A DNA stretch of 64,000 nucleotides from the NCBI GenBank assembly GCA_010279815.1, contig QEOQ01000253.1, positions 397,977-461,976 of the forward strand, in the 5' to 3' direction. Of the stretch, positions 32,805 through 44,346 are shown piece by piece. The position numbers were made by a program, and so were the translations under genes. Source of the stretch: Brachionus plicatilis (taxonomy: Eukaryota > Rotifera > Eurotatoria > Ploima > Brachionidae). Under the pieces are notes generated by a model. That model saw only the letters and a list, made by a program, of their open reading frames with translations, was not told the origin of the DNA and did not search any database. How positions within the stretch are numbered: the stretch's first letter is position 1; each line of letters starts with the position of its first letter.

Positions 32805-34280
32805 CGTCGCGATGCCTTGCACCCGTCGTTCCGGTTTTCAACTTTACCAACGTAGGCGAACAACTTCGCAACGTGAAGTCAACCTCGGCTGGCCCAGATG
32901 GCATCTCAGGAAAGCTACTTTACTCAGCAAGACTCGAATTAGTTTCACCTTTAGTTACCAACTTTAACCATTGCGTAAACAAAGGTATTGTCATTGACGA
33001 ATGGCGACTTGGTAACATCACGCCAATCCCGAAAGTGCAGAATCCAGCTACACCTAGCGACATGCGACCAATTGCCATCACTTCGACGCCATGTAAGATC
33101 ATGGAGCGCATTATCACCAAGCAGATATTGCGCCTTGTTCGTGTAAGGCTTCTCACTAACAAGCAATTTGGCTTCTTAACTGGTAGAAGCACCACCGATG
33201 CATTGATTATGGTATTAGATGAATGGGGAAAAGCTATAGACAGTGGGGACCAGAAGGTGATAGGAATTTTCTTCGACTTCGCCAAGGCATTCGACTTAGT
33301 TGACCATGAGCGACTCATTATCAAAATCGAGTCTATGCTTCCTCAATGGCTAATCACTTGGATTGCAACTTGGCTGTCACATCGTAAACAACGAGTTGTC
33401 TACAGAGGTAAGGCAACAAAATGGCGAGATGTACGTGCTGGTGTTATTCAGGGCAGTGTCCTTGGACCTATTCCTCCTCTTCATACTCGACATCAATGAG
33501 TACCTGCCTTTTGGAGTTGAGTTACTAAAGTACGCCGACGACATCCTAGCTTACATTGTAGGAAACACATTTGGAAACATCCCTCAAGAAATAGTTGATG
33601 CCGTTCAACGCTGGTGTGTTGATAATAAGATGCGCTTAAACGTGGGCAAGTGCAAAGTGATCTTCATTAATCCCCCGCGCGTACTCGGCTCAAGTGTTCC
33701 TACTGTTTATCTGCTCGGCCAAATGCTTGAGACAGTCAAGTCCTATAAGTATCTCGGCTTTGAGATTTCTGACTCGCTCGACCTCGATCTCCAATGGAGA
33801 CGTGTACGCTCAATTGTCAGCCCTGTCGAGTTCTTGCTCAAGCAGCTTAAACTCAATGGCTGGTCTACGCCGATGCTCATTTGTGTATACCGAGCATATT
33901 GTCTCAGCCACTTTACGTACAGCGCCGTAATGCTTACTTCAACCTCTGCTGCTGCTAAGTGTGAGATGAACGCTTTCAACTCCCGTTTATGGCGAATCAT
34001 GGGAATCGATGATCAGACTGCAGGCTCCTACAAACTCCTCCCAATCGCCGAGTTTATAGACCATGTCTGCGAACAAACACTCAATAGAATTCTGGCTGAC
34101 CCAAACCATCCCATCACGTCATGTCAACCACGCAACCTTCGCTTGAACGCACGCTTCCCTTTCCAAACAAGAAAAGCAAACAAGGCTGCTTATCACAACA
34201 GCTTCTTACAGAAGTTCCTTCGAAAACTTCGCAACGATTCCAACAGCCAAAACGCGAGAGCTAGTCTCTATCTTGTTTAA
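32805..34280 (+). mobile_element. 5'-truncated non-LTR retrotransposon (reverse transcriptase), one frameshift
   Basis: The sequence abruptly becomes GC-richer at about 32805 and encodes an RT. It has SAGPDGISGKLLY, NITPIPKV, RPIAITSTPCKIMERII, FGFLTGRSTTDAL and FFDFAKAFDLVDH, then GVIQGSVLGPI, where the frame shifts near 33470. The next frame continues LFLLFILDINEY, LKYADDILAY (catalytic YADD), NVGKCKVIFINPP and YKYLGFEIS, then a C-terminal domain to the stop at 34280. The endonuclease half is missing, as in 5'-truncated LINE insertions. The shift is a small deletion: 2 or 5 nt are lost in the run after GPI. Otherwise the reading frame is clean, so the copy is young. The non-LTR clade was not determined. 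Confidence 0.85.
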
Positions 34281-36175
34281 TCATATAACTAGTTTATAAT
34301 TTATAATTTATATTTTTGTAGCAATTTACGATATGTCTGACAATTCTTACTTTATATTTTAATAAAAATTATTGTACAATTAGATTTAATTCTCAAATCA
34401 ATAATTTTTAATCAATAAAACGTTTGAAACTCAAAATAAAAAGGAACATTTTAAAATTCCAAATATGAAAATAATTATTGCTTTGGAAAAAATTTATTTT
34501 TCCTATATTTTTAAAAAAAATATTACAATTTATATTTTGATCTTTTGATCTTGATCTTAAACTTCAATTTACCAAATGCAAAGATTGTGCACTGTGTTAC
34601 CAATTAACAATTAATTATCGAAAAAACTGTTGTCGTATTTACGCCAAAAATCCATTGTTTCAACATATGCACAGCAACGCAAAATATTTTGATAAAAAGA
34701 AAAAAAATTTTTTTTAATTTTTTCTCTAAAATTTAAATTTCATTAAATAAAATTTTTGTATATCTCAAAATTTATAATTATTTAAATTGCCCAAGATTTT
34801 TTTATTTAAAACAAGGAGTAAATTCTTTAATTTTTTTGGGTTATTGATTAATTTTTATTTATTAAAAAGAATCAAACTTTAAAATAAATTTTCAAATTTT
34901 CAAATTTCCAAAAATCGAAAAAATTGATCAAAAATAATACTTTGCCTATTATTAGAGATTTCATTTTAATATGGGAAATTGCTAACAAGCAGATCTGCTT
35001 TTTTTGGATAAAAAACGGACCCATAATTTTTGGCCGAAATACACTACGGCTAAGTTCTGTCCTTTTACTAGTATATTCAAATTTAATAAGCTTTTCAACA
35101 AAACCATCAGCTAAGCTTAAGGACTTTTTCTTTGGTTTGCACAATCTTCTAAACATTATGCATGCAGAATTTACAAAGCTTTTTTTTAAATATTTTAAAG
35201 ATTTAAAAAGTTCTTAATGTAATTACAAAATTGATAATTTAGCTATTACAGATCTAATTTCTAAATTAGAAATTTTTAAATTTTACTAACACATTTTATT
35301 TATGTTTGATTTTCTTTTCATATATTTTTTTAAAATTATGATAAAAAAAAATGAATTTCTAGAAACTAAAATATTAAATTAAATGATACTAAAAAGAATT
35401 CTAAAAAATTTAATTTAACTGTTTGATTTTTTTAGAAACACGAGTCAAAAATGTTTTAAAATATTAAACTTCAAGAAAAATTTGAGAATTAAGGAGAGAA
35501 AGCTTAATAATATATTATTAATATTATTATAATATATTTCGTAACTAAACAAAATCAAAAAGTTAAATTGGTTGCTTAAAAATATTCATACATCGATTCA
35601 ACTAAGATTTTTCTACTTAGTCTTTTATTTTCAAAATTTTTATTGTCTCAACTTTAAATTTGTTTTGAAGTTAAATTTTTTAGAATCATTTTTAGTATAA
35701 TCTAATTCAATACTTTAAATTTCAAGAAAGGATGAATATATTTATTTTTTTGTCACATTAAAATCTCAGACTAAAAACTAAATTTGTTTTAAACTCTCAC
35801 CCTTCCCAAAAAAAGTTCAAATCCTTTTTATGTTTATTATTTTTTTTTTTTTGCCATATTTTTTAGATAAAAAAGATAAAGTAAAAAATTATACTAGTCT
35901 TTTTTTAAATTGATAATTTTAGCATATTTATAAAAATTGTTGAAAAAATTCTTCTAATAATATTAAAAATATTTTTGATTATTTAACTTTAATTAATAAA
36001 CCGCAAAATCATAGTTTAGAAAATGTTGGTAAAATATGTAAGCTTTCATTCATTTTAAAAAATAGTGTAAATTTTTTTTAAATAAAAATTTTTTAATTAA
36101 GAAATAAATTCATTCTCCATTGTCATAAATAAACAAAGACTAATGAATTCAGTAATTTCTTAAAACATTGTGTGT
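34281..36175. other. Intergenic region downstream of FERRY3
   Basis: The first 100-200 bp may be the 3' tail of the LINE. The rest is AT-rich. Open frames near 34870-35220 overlap on both strands and show no recognisable motif. A short AT palindrome (TAATAATATATTATTA) lies near 35505. Confidence 0.4.
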
Positions 36176-37955
36176 CTAGTCTAATAAATAAGTTCTTGAT
36201 TCTCTAAAAACAGTTTTAATCAAGCTGCTCAGCGAGTTAAAAGTTTCATCAATAAGGCCCTAAAAAATTATTTTGTTTATTTTTTATAAAATCTTTTACA
36301 AATTTATTTTAAATTACCAACGGAACTACAAATTGAATGTTTCTAGATTCGAGTGAACCCCATTGTACAAATTCGATCATGAATCCTTTCATGCATTTTA
36401 AAACTAATTCAGCCCTTTTCATAACCCAACTTATAGTCATTTCCTTTTAGCAAAATTCATAACCTAAAATTTTTAATTACATTTAATTTACCTCTGTCAT
36501 CTGATGAGTTAATAGCAAAGGTATAGTTATTGTTTGAACATTATTTTGTATACATGACTTTAAAATGTTCCGCAAGCCCAAAATAACCGGATGTCTACTA
36601 GACAGATCCGATTGTTTTAAACTATTGGCTTCGCTATCACGATCGAATGCAGCCAAATGAAAAACAACGTGAGTTTGTGACAAATTTGAATGTTTAGTCA
36701 CATAAAAATCTCCTAAATTTAGTTTGGCAAAGTTTTGACCTTCTACCTTTTTTACCGAATTTACACATTTCATAACTAAGTTTATTTGTTCATCAATTGA
36801 TTTAAAATGAAAATCATATCCATTTTTGTGGCATATTTGCCTAAAAGCCTGACTAAGATCATTTGATTCAAGACTTTTTGTTTCCACATTCAAATCGCTT
36901 TTATTGTCCAGAATGGTGTCAACAAGCAACACTAGAACATTTAGCTTATTTGAAGAATACAATGACATGGCGGTAAGCATGCTATGAGGCTCTATAAAAT
37001 CAGTCAAATTCTCCACATTTACTTCATTATTAATCTTAAATCTATTGCCACAATATTCCAAAATGTCGCAACGAACCAATCTCAAATTATGGGTGCTCTT
37101 CAGCTGTGCTCCTAATTGAATAGTGTAACTTTCTTCTATTCGGTTGAAAGAGGTATCTTTAAAAAGCCTACTGGACCTTTTTGACATTTTGTTTTCATCT
37201 AGAACTTTAACTTTGGTTAAAGAACTCGAGTTCATGTCCTCGAAATCATCAAAATCAGCTTCTTCCATGTACTCATTTAGATTTTCTTTTGCTGGCTTTT
37301 GGTTGACATACTCTTCATAAAGCTTGAAAATGAACCTGCTAAATTGGCGCTGTTGTTTGTGCTTTAGGGACTCTATTCTAGTAGACCAAAGCTCATTGTT
37401 TGATGAGAGTACAAATTGGTTATACTTTTGGTTGTATTCAAGCGAATTTATATATTCGTACTTGATAATTAAATTCATAAAGTCCGAGTGAATAAGGTGA
37501 TGGTACATTTTTGCCAAATGAATTGAGTTATCTATTTCGATTTTGTTAGAGTTGGAGTTAGTTGGAAAGATCGAGTCTAGCCAATATTTTTTTAGAGAAT
37601 TGTTAAATTCAGTGGAACGAAAGTCAAGAGCAGTTTTGAGCTTTTTGTGGAAGTGAAAAACAATTTGATCGTAAAGAAAAAAATTTAGGGCTGACCGAAA
37701 ATCAGAACTTTTTTTAAGGTAGTGTGGAAAATTTTTCAAATTTGGTTTCTGGGCAGTTAGATGATCTATAATTAGACAAATGAATTCGTTTAAGTTTGGC
37801 TCTTGGTCTGTTGTATCGGGTCGATTGCCACATAGTCTCGTGTTTAGGTTATTGCTTAATATGTTAAAATTAAGTTCGACAAGATTTTGATTGTTTACTA
37901 GAACTGAAAATATATTTGTTTCAGGTGAAAAAGAAAATGAAAAGTTAGGTGTCAT
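36176..37955 (-). CDS. FERRY3: FERRY complex subunit 3 (C12orf4 homologue)
   Basis: FERRY3 is a subunit of the five-part FERRY complex, a Rab5 effector that links mRNAs to early endosomes. Three exons (37955-36492, 36443-36318, 36259-36176) join in frame to about 557 residues, close to the human length. The diagnostic part is the C-terminus: TITIPLLLTHQMTE joined across the intron to EMTISWVMKRAELVLKCMKG, then WGSLESRNIQFVVP, which follows the family pattern (IPLLLVH.MSEEMTIPW). The N-terminal two thirds is divergent. An acidic patch EEADFDDFEDMNSSS lies mid-protein, and there is no signal peptide or membrane segment. The ATG at 37955 is the first in the frame. Confidence 0.88.
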
Positions 37956-39664
37956 TTTTGAACATAGTTTTTTAAAAATTTTCTGAGAATTTTCAAAATC
38001 AAATAAATCACATGATAATATATTTTTAGTTTTTTTTTTAATTCGTTTTTCAATAGAATTGCAAAATAAACATGTAAAATGTACCGTAATATTTTAAAAA
38101 TTAATTGTATTCAATAAACAATAAGGCTATCTTTTCTCAAAATACTATTATCACAAAAAAATGATTAGATGGTTAAAAACCGGCAAAAAATGAAAAAATA
38201 CCAAGGGCGCAAAATTCTGATAAACTTCGATTTTGGGAGTTAGCAGTAGTTAATAAAAGTTCCATGATCAAATAAATAAAAACCTTTGAAAACACTTGGA
38301 GCAATTAAAAAGCAACCAAACAAGACACAAATATTGAACTGTGTTCCAAAACTTTTTAAAAGTGATATTCACGAGAAATTCTTCCTTAAAAAAACGAGGA
38401 AAGATTATAAGCGGCGGTGAAGTTTGGAGCAAAAACTATTGCAAAATTAGTCTTATTAAATTGAAAATTAGTTTTATTTCAATTATTTCAAAATTTAAAA
38501 TTCATTTATATTTAGAAGAACAGATCGAATATTGATAGAAAAATTATAAAATTGTAAGTTTTTTGAATTTTTTCTTAGTAAAAATTTTCTATTTTCTGAC
38601 TGAAAAAATTTTGCTTTGCTTTAATTTTTTTGCTCTAAACTTCATCGCCATAAATATTAAACGACCGTCGACCCCATGTTAAAGACGGCCCCCTTGTGAT
38701 GCGTGCATAAAAATTTACTTTTTAGTTCTGAAGCGGCGTTAGAATTAAAAAAACCTGCAATAATGCTGAGTCAAAACGTAAAATGCTTACTTTTTCCCGT
38801 ATTGAAAATTGAAAATTAAAAATTAAAATTTCAAGCTTTTGAGCTATGGTGCTGGGTTAAAAATTAGGACAAAAAAACTGAATAATTAAATTAAATAATT
38901 CAATTATTTTATTCTATTTTTAATAGTAAAAATAGGTTTTTTATTTAAAAAAATTCGATCAAAATTATAGTGCAGGATTAAAATTAAAAATTTGTAATAA
39001 AGTGCGCGATTAAAAATTATTTTTTGAATTTATTTTTTTATATATTAAAAGAAATAGATAAAAAATACTAATTAAGTATGTTTTTAAGTTAAAAAGTTAT
39101 TTTTTAGTCAATTTTTTCTCTTTTTTCAACCTTTTATTCCACGGTTAACCTTTTTATTTATCTTAACTTATCCCTAATGAAATAGGTTCCTAAGACTGTG
39201 CTGCTGTTATTGGCGTTATTGCTGTGCTGTCTTCGCAATGAAACCTTTGAGAATCCATTAATTTCTATTATTTAACTTTAATTTTTAAATCATTAAGTTG
39301 CCCTTCGGAGGATATTTTATCATACAGAACTCAAAAAACTTCAACAATTTATAAATAAATGAAGGCTGATTTTTAGATGGGGTTGATCGTCCCTTATTTA
39401 TGCAAGATCTTTCAACAGATTACGGTTTTAAGTAAATTTATTTTTTTTTTATTATTTGTTTTTTTTCTAAAGATTAAAGATAAAAAATGGATAATACATC
39501 AACTTCAAAGTTAAAAAATCAAATAATTATTTATCTGAAAAATACAAAAATTTGTTTGATAATAAAAATTCGAATTTTTATTCTCCTTTAATTTCTCTTA
39601 ATTAAAAAATATAAGCTGGTTTGTAATTTTTAGATTATTCAAAATTTACTGTTTTTTTATTTAA
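37956..39664. other. Intergenic region, nothing recognised
   Basis: Spacer between GSTZ1 and FERRY3. It contains AT-rich DNA and a small GC-richer island near 38643-38700 (CGACCGTCGACCCCATG) without any translated motif. Confidence 0.45.
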
Positions 39665-39670
39665 TTTATT
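39665..39670 (-). other. Candidate poly(A) signal for GSTZ1
   Basis: AATAAA on minus, about 25 bp past the GSTZ1 stop codon. Confidence 0.45.
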
Positions 39671-39694
39671 GATAAAAAATAAGTTTCTAATAAA

Positions 39695-40584
39695 TTAACT
39701 TTGCTGAAAATCGACTTGTTTTTTGGGATGAGTTTGAATTACTTCTGGAAGCTGATCAAGTCTATCTGTAATTCTTGATATAGTTGGGTAGTGATTTAAA
39801 TTTATTTTCTGCAAACGAGCTGCATGCACTGCAGGAACCAAGAAAATATCAGCAATTGTAATACTATCTCCAATACAATATTTCCCTGAGGTTTCAGCTA
39901 AAATTGACTCAATAGCTTTGAATGCTTTTTTAGTCGATAATTCTAATCTTGCATTTTTTTCTTCTTCACCCAATTCTTTACCAAGTCGTTTGATTACTTT
40001 TTGATAGGGTTGCATTCCTGAATTAACAATTTCAGCTATTGATCTAGCTTTGCAGCGTAAATAACTATCGACTGGAATTAATTTAGGTTCAGATGGTCTA
40101 GTTTCGTCTAAGTATTCTATTATAGGCATCTAAATAAATATTTTAAAGAGATTTTCAATATTGATAGATAATTGGACAAGTTACTGTTTGTGTTAAATTA
40201 AAGCCATCGATTTGAAGAGTTGGTATTTCATTATTTGGATTAATATTTTCATATTCTTTGGTAAACTAAAATCAAATTTTTAAAATAAAACAATCAAAAA
40301 TACGTATTATGGTCATTTTTTTGGATAAAAATGCATGTAAAATATACTTGTTCTCCTTTATCAATATTGACTGATTTGTATTCATAATCTATTTTTTTAA
40401 AGGCCAAGGCTTTTTTGAAAAAAATTTTTAGATAAAAATACTAATTTGAATATTATTTTATACCTATACGGACTCGCCAGGATGCTCCACGATAAAAATT
40501 CCACAAAATCGGCTAATGAAAAAGAAAAACAATTATGATTATTTAGAACATATCAGTTATGTGACAAACTTTATTTAATGACAT
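39695..40584 (-). CDS. GSTZ1: Maleylacetoacetate isomerase / zeta-class GST
   Basis: Converts maleylacetoacetate to fumarylacetoacetate with glutathione, in tyrosine breakdown. Five exons (40584-40570, 40512-40464, 40409-40348, 40265-40185, 40129-39695) join in frame to 213 residues, close to the usual 215 or so. Exon 1 (MSLNK) is only 15 bp and is inferred from its donor and fit. The thioredoxin-like N-domain has PILWNFYRGASWRVRIAL, and NEIPTLQIDGFNLTQT leads into MPIIEYLDETRPSEPKLIP. The helical C-domain has YCIGDSITIADIFLVPAVHAA. The family active-site motif is normally SSCSWRVR. Here it is RGASWRVR: one residue shorter, with no Cys and only one Ser, so catalysis may be altered. Confidence 0.9.
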
Positions 40585-40949
40585 TTTTAAAAATTAAGAT
40601 TCTCAATAGAAAAATTTCTTCGCTTATAAAATTAAATTTTAAAATTTAGATAGATTAAATGGCAATAAGAATTATTTGTTTTTGAATGATAGTGTTAACA
40701 TTTAAAAGGTAAAATCATTTTTATCACTTGATAAAAATGGAGAGATATGAAAAAAATCAAAATGATATTATTATTGCATAATTTACATCGCATAAACTTA
40801 ATTATTTAGCTGATTATTAGATTATTAAGTACCTTGAATCAAAAAATTATTATTATTTTTTTTTAATTAAAAATTCTTATAATATTTTCAATTTTTTAAA
40901 TGAAATAACATTTACTGTTTATTCCAATCATTTCGTAAAATTGTTGTTT

Positions 40950-41454
40950 CAGTGGGTATTTTAAAAACGACACTGCCCTAATGGTCGCGACCGAAAACGG
41001 TATCATAAGCGGTGCCGTACCGACCGTACCAAACCAAGCGTTATTCAAATTCCACAAATATGTTGATAAAAAAAGGAAAAATTGTAAAGTAAATCTTAAA
41101 TCCTTAAAAAAGTTATAGTTTTGTAATTATATATTAGGTTGATTAATTTAATTATTTTATTTCTCTCCTTTTTCTTTTTTAAAGGTAAAAAAAAATGTGA
41201 ATTTTTTTTTTTTTTTATTCTTTAGAGAAGAAAATATAAGAAATAAAATAATTAAGTAAAAAAATTAACAAACAATTTTATTTTGAATTTTGAATTTACT
41301 TTACAATTTGTATCTATTTATTTTTTTTTTCATCAATATATTTGTGGAATTTGAAAAATGCTTAATTCGGTACGATGGGCACGGTACGGCGCCACTTATG
41401 GTACGGTTTTCTGTGGTGACCATTAGGGCCGTGTTATTTTTAAAATACCCCCTG
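40950..41454. mobile_element. Mariner-type MITE, 505 bp
   Basis: Left end CAGTGGGTATTTTAAAAA and inverted right end (reads CAGGGGGTATTTTAAAAATA when reversed) are followed inward by CCCTAATGGTC on both sides. Further inward lie CGGTACGG-type words and CCACAAATAT. The right flank is TA and the left is TT. No transposase. It lies upstream of GSTZ1. Confidence 0.65.
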
Positions 41455-42320
41455 TATTTCTTAAAATAAAAACTTCTAATTAAATCAATAAATAAATGAA
41501 TCTCAATTTACGATAAGATAATAATAATGCAGAGATTTTAGGTCTATGGCTCTTCAACAAAAAAGTATGTGAATTCACATTTGTAGACTATTTCATGACG
41601 ATATCATGCTTATGCCAGCTGTGCTCAACCAATTTAATTAACATTATTCTGTGGTAACCTTTAGTTGCATGCTGCATCTGATTCACATGAAAGTCGATCT
41701 AATTTAGAAATATAGTTAGATATGATGTAGAAACTAGCGTTGGCTAAATCGTTCCATCATGTTCCCCACCGAGACCAAACAAGTCATTGGACCGGTTCGG
41801 ACCAGTACTGGTCTTCCAAGATTGGAAGTGGGACAGGAGCTGAAAAAACTATATGAATTGGGATTTTTTACTTAAAAATAAAATTTTCTTGTTTATTATT
41901 AATTTTTTAATTTAAACAATTCTTCATCAAAATTTATAATTTAAATAAATACTGAAATTTAGAAAAAAAAATACTTCGATTGTCTGGATATTAAAGACTA
42001 AATAATAATAATTTAGTTTGATCTTATATCTTAAATTCGAATTTTTATATGTTCGGGTCCTGGAAGTTCGGAAAATTTGAAATTCAAAGTTTTTGCGAAA
42101 AGTTTAAAAACTCTTATTTTCATTTGGAATCTTACCACTGGAAATAGTAAGCGAAAATATTATGTATAATATATATGTATTTTGCTCTAGTACATCTCCT
42201 AAAAATTAATCAAGGCACATTTTCATATTCCAATTAATTTTTAGATAAAAGTTTATTTTATTTACTAGGTGTGATGTTTTATCAAAAACAAAAAATATTC
42301 TAGGCGGAAAAAAGTGAATA
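41455..42320. other. Intergenic spacer between two MITEs
   Basis: Mostly AT-rich. A less AT-rich patch near 41738-41850 (GACCGGTTCGGACCAGTACT) is semi-palindromic and may be a fragment of another element. No coding motif was seen. Confidence 0.4.
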
Positions 42321-42779
42321 CCGTATACCTTTGTTTAGGGATGCATGGATTTCGCTTGCGCTTTTAATCCGCCTTTTCTAAAACCCTGCGTTAATAAAAA
42401 AGTTTAAACTAAAAAAGCAGGGTTTGTAAAAGAGATTCTTTTTTAGAATCGGTAATTAAATTTAAAAAAAAGAGATGATATAAAAAATATTAATTATTAT
42501 TTTGATATTATTTTAAACTTAAATTTCAACCCCACTCTTTTGTAAAAAATATAATGGAATTTTTCAAATAACCTCATTTTTTTAAATTTAATTACCGGTT
42601 CTAAAATAAATTTCTCTTTTTTATTGACGCAGGATTTTAGAAAAGGGCGGATTAAAAACTCAAGCATTTTTAAATTAAAAAATTTAATATTTTAAATTAA
42701 AATTGATTTCTTTGTCGGTGCATGCACCATTTACGGAAACTAGGATTTAATACACGCATTCCTAAACAAGGGTATACGG
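42321..42779. mobile_element. TA-flanked MITE, 459 bp
   Basis: Left end CCGTATACCTTTGTTTAGGG and inverted right end CCTAAACAAGGGTATACGG are bounded by TA on both sides, as in Tc1/mariner-type insertions. Subterminal inverted words (AATCCGCCTTTTCTAAAA, TAGAAAAGGGCGGATTAAAA; CCTGCGTTAATAAAAAAG, TTTTATTGACGCAGG) extend the arms. No coding capacity. Confidence 0.7.
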
Positions 42780-42984
42780 TAATTTTATTTAGACTATCTC
42801 TTTTTGGAATATTCTTTATGAAACATTCAAAAAAAGGGACTTAAAATTTAACTTTGAGAGAAACCTGCCTCACCGGGTGTTCGTTTAATATTTTTTTCAC
42901 TGTTTAAGTTCCTACATGTCAACCTTGAAAAAAAATTAATGAAGTAAAATGACATCATCAGACTGTAAAATAATTTATTTTAAA

Positions 42985-43116
42985 AAACTTTTTACTTAAA
43001 ATTTAACAGATGGAATAAAAGATATATTTCTATTAATAAAATTATTTTAAATAAAGTCTTTAACTAAATATTTATTATTCACACACTAGGCCTGTATTAC
43101 ATTGGTGGCAGCGGTG
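42985..43116 (+). mobile_element. LTR end plus tRNA-Leu primer-binding site (relic)
   Basis: TGGTGGCAGCGGTG (43103-43116) is complementary to the 3' end of animal tRNA-Leu (CACCGCTGCCACCA), the usual primer site of many LTR retroelements. It begins two bases after ...GTATTACA, a normal CA-type LTR end. Upstream sequence contains AATAAAG, as LTRs do. The 5' LTR boundary is not defined, and no gag or pol follows. The relic lies about 180 bp before the MMGT1 start codon. Confidence 0.45.
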
Positions 43117-43296
43117 TAATGTCTTTTCTCATTTTAAAATGATTTTTTTTCATCGTAAATATAATGTTAAGTTAATTTCCATAAAAACTAAAATAAATTT
43201 TCAAAATAATATATTTATAACAAAGTTGTGTCTTAGCATATAAATTAAAATTATCAAATGATTATTTTGGACTAAATTTTGAAATATTTCAAGAAT

Positions 43297-43740
43297 ATGG
43301 GTAAATTCGTACTTACTTTAGGATTAATAGGCTTATGTCATGCAGCCTATTCAGCCACACAGCACAAAAGCTACATGCGCCTAACAGAACATGATTTGGA
43401 TTCAGGTTCTTCGCCTATTTCGTCACTACCTCTTGACATTCTTGTTCAAACTGTGCTTTGTCTTTTTTTGAGCTGTTTGGGAGTAATTCAAGTAGCAGCC
43501 AAATTCAAGCCAATAAAAATAACAAGTGAATGGGAAAACAAAACTTGGGACAATGTTGCCAACAGGACTTCTTTTTATTCATTTAACCACAGAGGTAAAT
43601 TTTTATTTTCGGACGTGGATAGCGAGAACCAACGTCTTTTGTCCAACTATGTCAATATAAATCGAGCTGAAAATATTTCAAAAAAGGAAGATTACTCCAG
43701 TGAATCCGAAAATTACAGTTTAGACGAACAATCAAACTAA
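43297..43740 (+). CDS. MMGT1: ER membrane complex subunit 5 (MMGT1)
   Basis: Subunit of the EMC insertase, which puts tail-anchored and multipass proteins into the ER membrane. Single exon, 147 residues, starting at ATG 43297 (MGKFVLTLGLIGLCHAAYSA). The family core is clear: AQHKSYMRLTE-type motif (ATQHKSYMRLTEHD), second membrane helix LPLDILVQTVLCLFLSCLGVIQV, then TSEWENKTWDNVANRTSFYS and FNHRGKFLF. The two membrane helices match the known topology. The C-terminal tail is a little longer and more acidic than usual. The upstream region contains an LTR relic that could supply promoter sequence. Confidence 0.93.
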   Translation: MGKFVLTLGLIGLCHAAYSATQHKSYMRLTEHDLDSGSSPISSLPLDILVQTVLCLFLSCLGVIQVAAKFKPIKITSEWENKTWDNVANRTSFYSFNHRGKFLFSDVDSENQRLLSNYVNINRAENISKKEDYSSESENYSLDEQSN

Positions 43741-43747
43741 CTAATTT

Positions 43748-43753
43748 AATAAA
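43748..43753 (+). other. Candidate poly(A) signal for MMGT1
   Basis: AATAAA directly after the stop codon of MMGT1. It is unusually close (8 bp), so a later signal may be used instead. Confidence 0.3.
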
Positions 43754-44346
43754 GTTTTTTTTTAAATAAATTTACTTCATTTGTTACTCAAAAATTTCAT
43801 GGTGTATGTCTCAAAAATATTGAAAAAATAAATTTTTTGTTAAAGCTTTCTTTTTCTTGATATTTATAAATCTGGGAAATAATTTTCCTAGAGTTGCTCA
43901 AATAATCAATTTCATTAAGAAATAGTTAATTTTGTAAAGATTTCTTCTATTAATCAATCAACTTCCTAGAGACGGTATTGTGAAATTCAAATACAAATTG
44001 GGCAAAATTCTTCATTTTTTGATAAATTAGAATTAAAGTTTATAAATTATATAAAAAAAATACGGCAACACAATGCAGCATGCTTTGTTGCACCATTTTT
44101 TTACCAAAAAAAATTTTCTGATTTAAAAAGAGACAAAAAATCAATAGCATTTAAATTGATTTAAAAATGTTATCTTAAGTAAAAAATTCTAAGTTTTGGT
44201 TGTATTTTGTTAAATATTTTTCATCAGCTTTAATTTTAATTTATCAAAAAATGACGAAATTTTGTTCAATTTGTATTTGAAATTCACAACACTCTGAAGT
44301 CTTAGAATAAAAAACATAATTTTTCAAAAAATGCTAGATTTTCAAA
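43754..44346. other. Short intergenic spacer MMGT1-ATAD1
   Basis: AT-rich; no feature recognised. It should hold the ATAD1 promoter. Confidence 0.5.

Noticed and set aside
34872..35217. Overlapping frames of about 95 codons on both strands
   Set aside because: No family resemblance on either strand, and a chance open stretch is plausible. It may be transposon-derived, but I could not support it.
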